Shown piece by piece: positions 63,896 through 64,000 of a stretch of DNA of 64,000 nt (the stretch's first letter is position 1; each line of letters opens with the position of its first letter). Source of the DNA: Pseudomonas sp. DTU_2021_1001937_2_SI_NGA_ILE_001 (lineage in GTDB: Bacteria; Pseudomonadota; Gammaproteobacteria; Pseudomonadales; Pseudomonadaceae); assembly GCF_032463525.1 (NCBI RefSeq), contig NZ_CP135971.1, forward strand, positions 3,782,001 to 3,846,000, written 5' to 3'. Under the pieces are notes generated by a model. That model ran no database searches and was not told where the DNA came from. It saw only the letters and a list, made by a program, of their open reading frames with translations. The position numbers and the translations under genes were made by a program.

Positions 63896-64000
63896 TCAGC
63901 GCTTGTAGGCTTCCAGGCCTGGCTTGATGCTCTTGTCGTCGAGGAACTGCTTCATACCCTGCTCGCGACCGCCTTCGGTGTCCAGCAGGCGCGACTGGTC
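63896..64000 (-). CDS. ech: Feruloyl-CoA hydratase/lyase, C-terminal end
   Basis: Only the last 34 residues lie in the window, ending EQGMKQFLDDKSIKPGLEAY and KR. This matches the C-terminus of Pseudomonas Ech, a crotonase-fold enzyme that hydrates feruloyl-CoA and splits it to vanillin and acetyl-CoA. The frame is open to the last base. It is the gene immediately upstream of vdh, 90 bases away. The identity rests on these residues and the operon order. Confidence 0.85.
   Translation of the reverse strand, partial: DQSRLLDTEGGREQGMKQFLDDKSIKPGLEAYKR

Overview
The window is a GC-rich bacterial chromosome segment that reads as core Pseudomonas, most likely the P. putida group. The gene order metNIQ, katE, znuABC-zur, thrB, polA-engB, cytochrome c4, dsbA, dgcP, kinB-algB is the familiar Pseudomonas order. 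The aa3 oxidase cluster, the Spf/ErsA-like locus behind polA, the REP elements and the vanillate/ferulate genes also fit. No phage, transposase, CRISPR array, tRNA or rRNA gene is visible. Most identifications rest on motifs and remembered family sequences, not on searches.

Layout. 1-9.3 kb: housekeeping genes (zinc aminopeptidase, HAD phosphatase, gamma-carbonic-anhydrase-like protein, prlC-yheV), an SOS-box-controlled radical SAM protein, and a beta-carbonic anhydrase next to a SulP anion carrier. 9.7-17.2 kb: a cytochrome aa3/caa3 oxidase operon with its copper and heme A assembly factors (coxB-coxA-ctaG-coxC, SURF1, a Sco-like protein, ctaA, Sco), with no heme O synthase gene. 17.2-20 kb: methionine ABC importer metNIQ. 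20-27.5 kb: catalase HPII, a lipoprotein, the zinc uptake genes znuABC with zur and a shared Zur-box-like site, and thrB. 27.6-34 kb: polA, an ErsA/Spf-like sRNA, engB, cytochrome c4, dsbA and a nuclease-fold gene. 34-43 kb: diguanylate cyclase dgcP, a lipoprotein amidase, the KinB/AlgB two-component system, and an envelope group (BON protein, small membrane protein, DUF1328, Ivy-like) with a sigma-54-like promoter. 43-53 kb: transporters and membrane proteins (GltP, SpmA/B-like, DUF5924-like, M16 peptidase, Na/Pi symporter, TerC, CitMHS). 53-64 kb: lignin-aromatic catabolism.

In the last region the genes form one pathway. Fcs activates ferulate to its CoA ester, Ech (only its C-terminus is inside the window) splits it to vanillin, Vdh oxidises vanillin to vanillate, and VanAB demethylates vanillate to protocatechuate. 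A thiolase and an acyl-CoA dehydrogenase sit in the same operon, and a VanR-like GntR regulator is its last visible gene. Two exactly inverted TGGATCCA-cored sites flank the vanA promoter and look like VanR operators.

The least explained signals are non-coding. One is a highly structured leader with an internal terminator and interchangeable UUGGUAG/CUACCAA elements, in front of a small DUF3077/DUF6124-like gene between vanB and vanR. The other is a structured, terminator-ended, GGA-rich stretch upstream of gltP that could be an sRNA.
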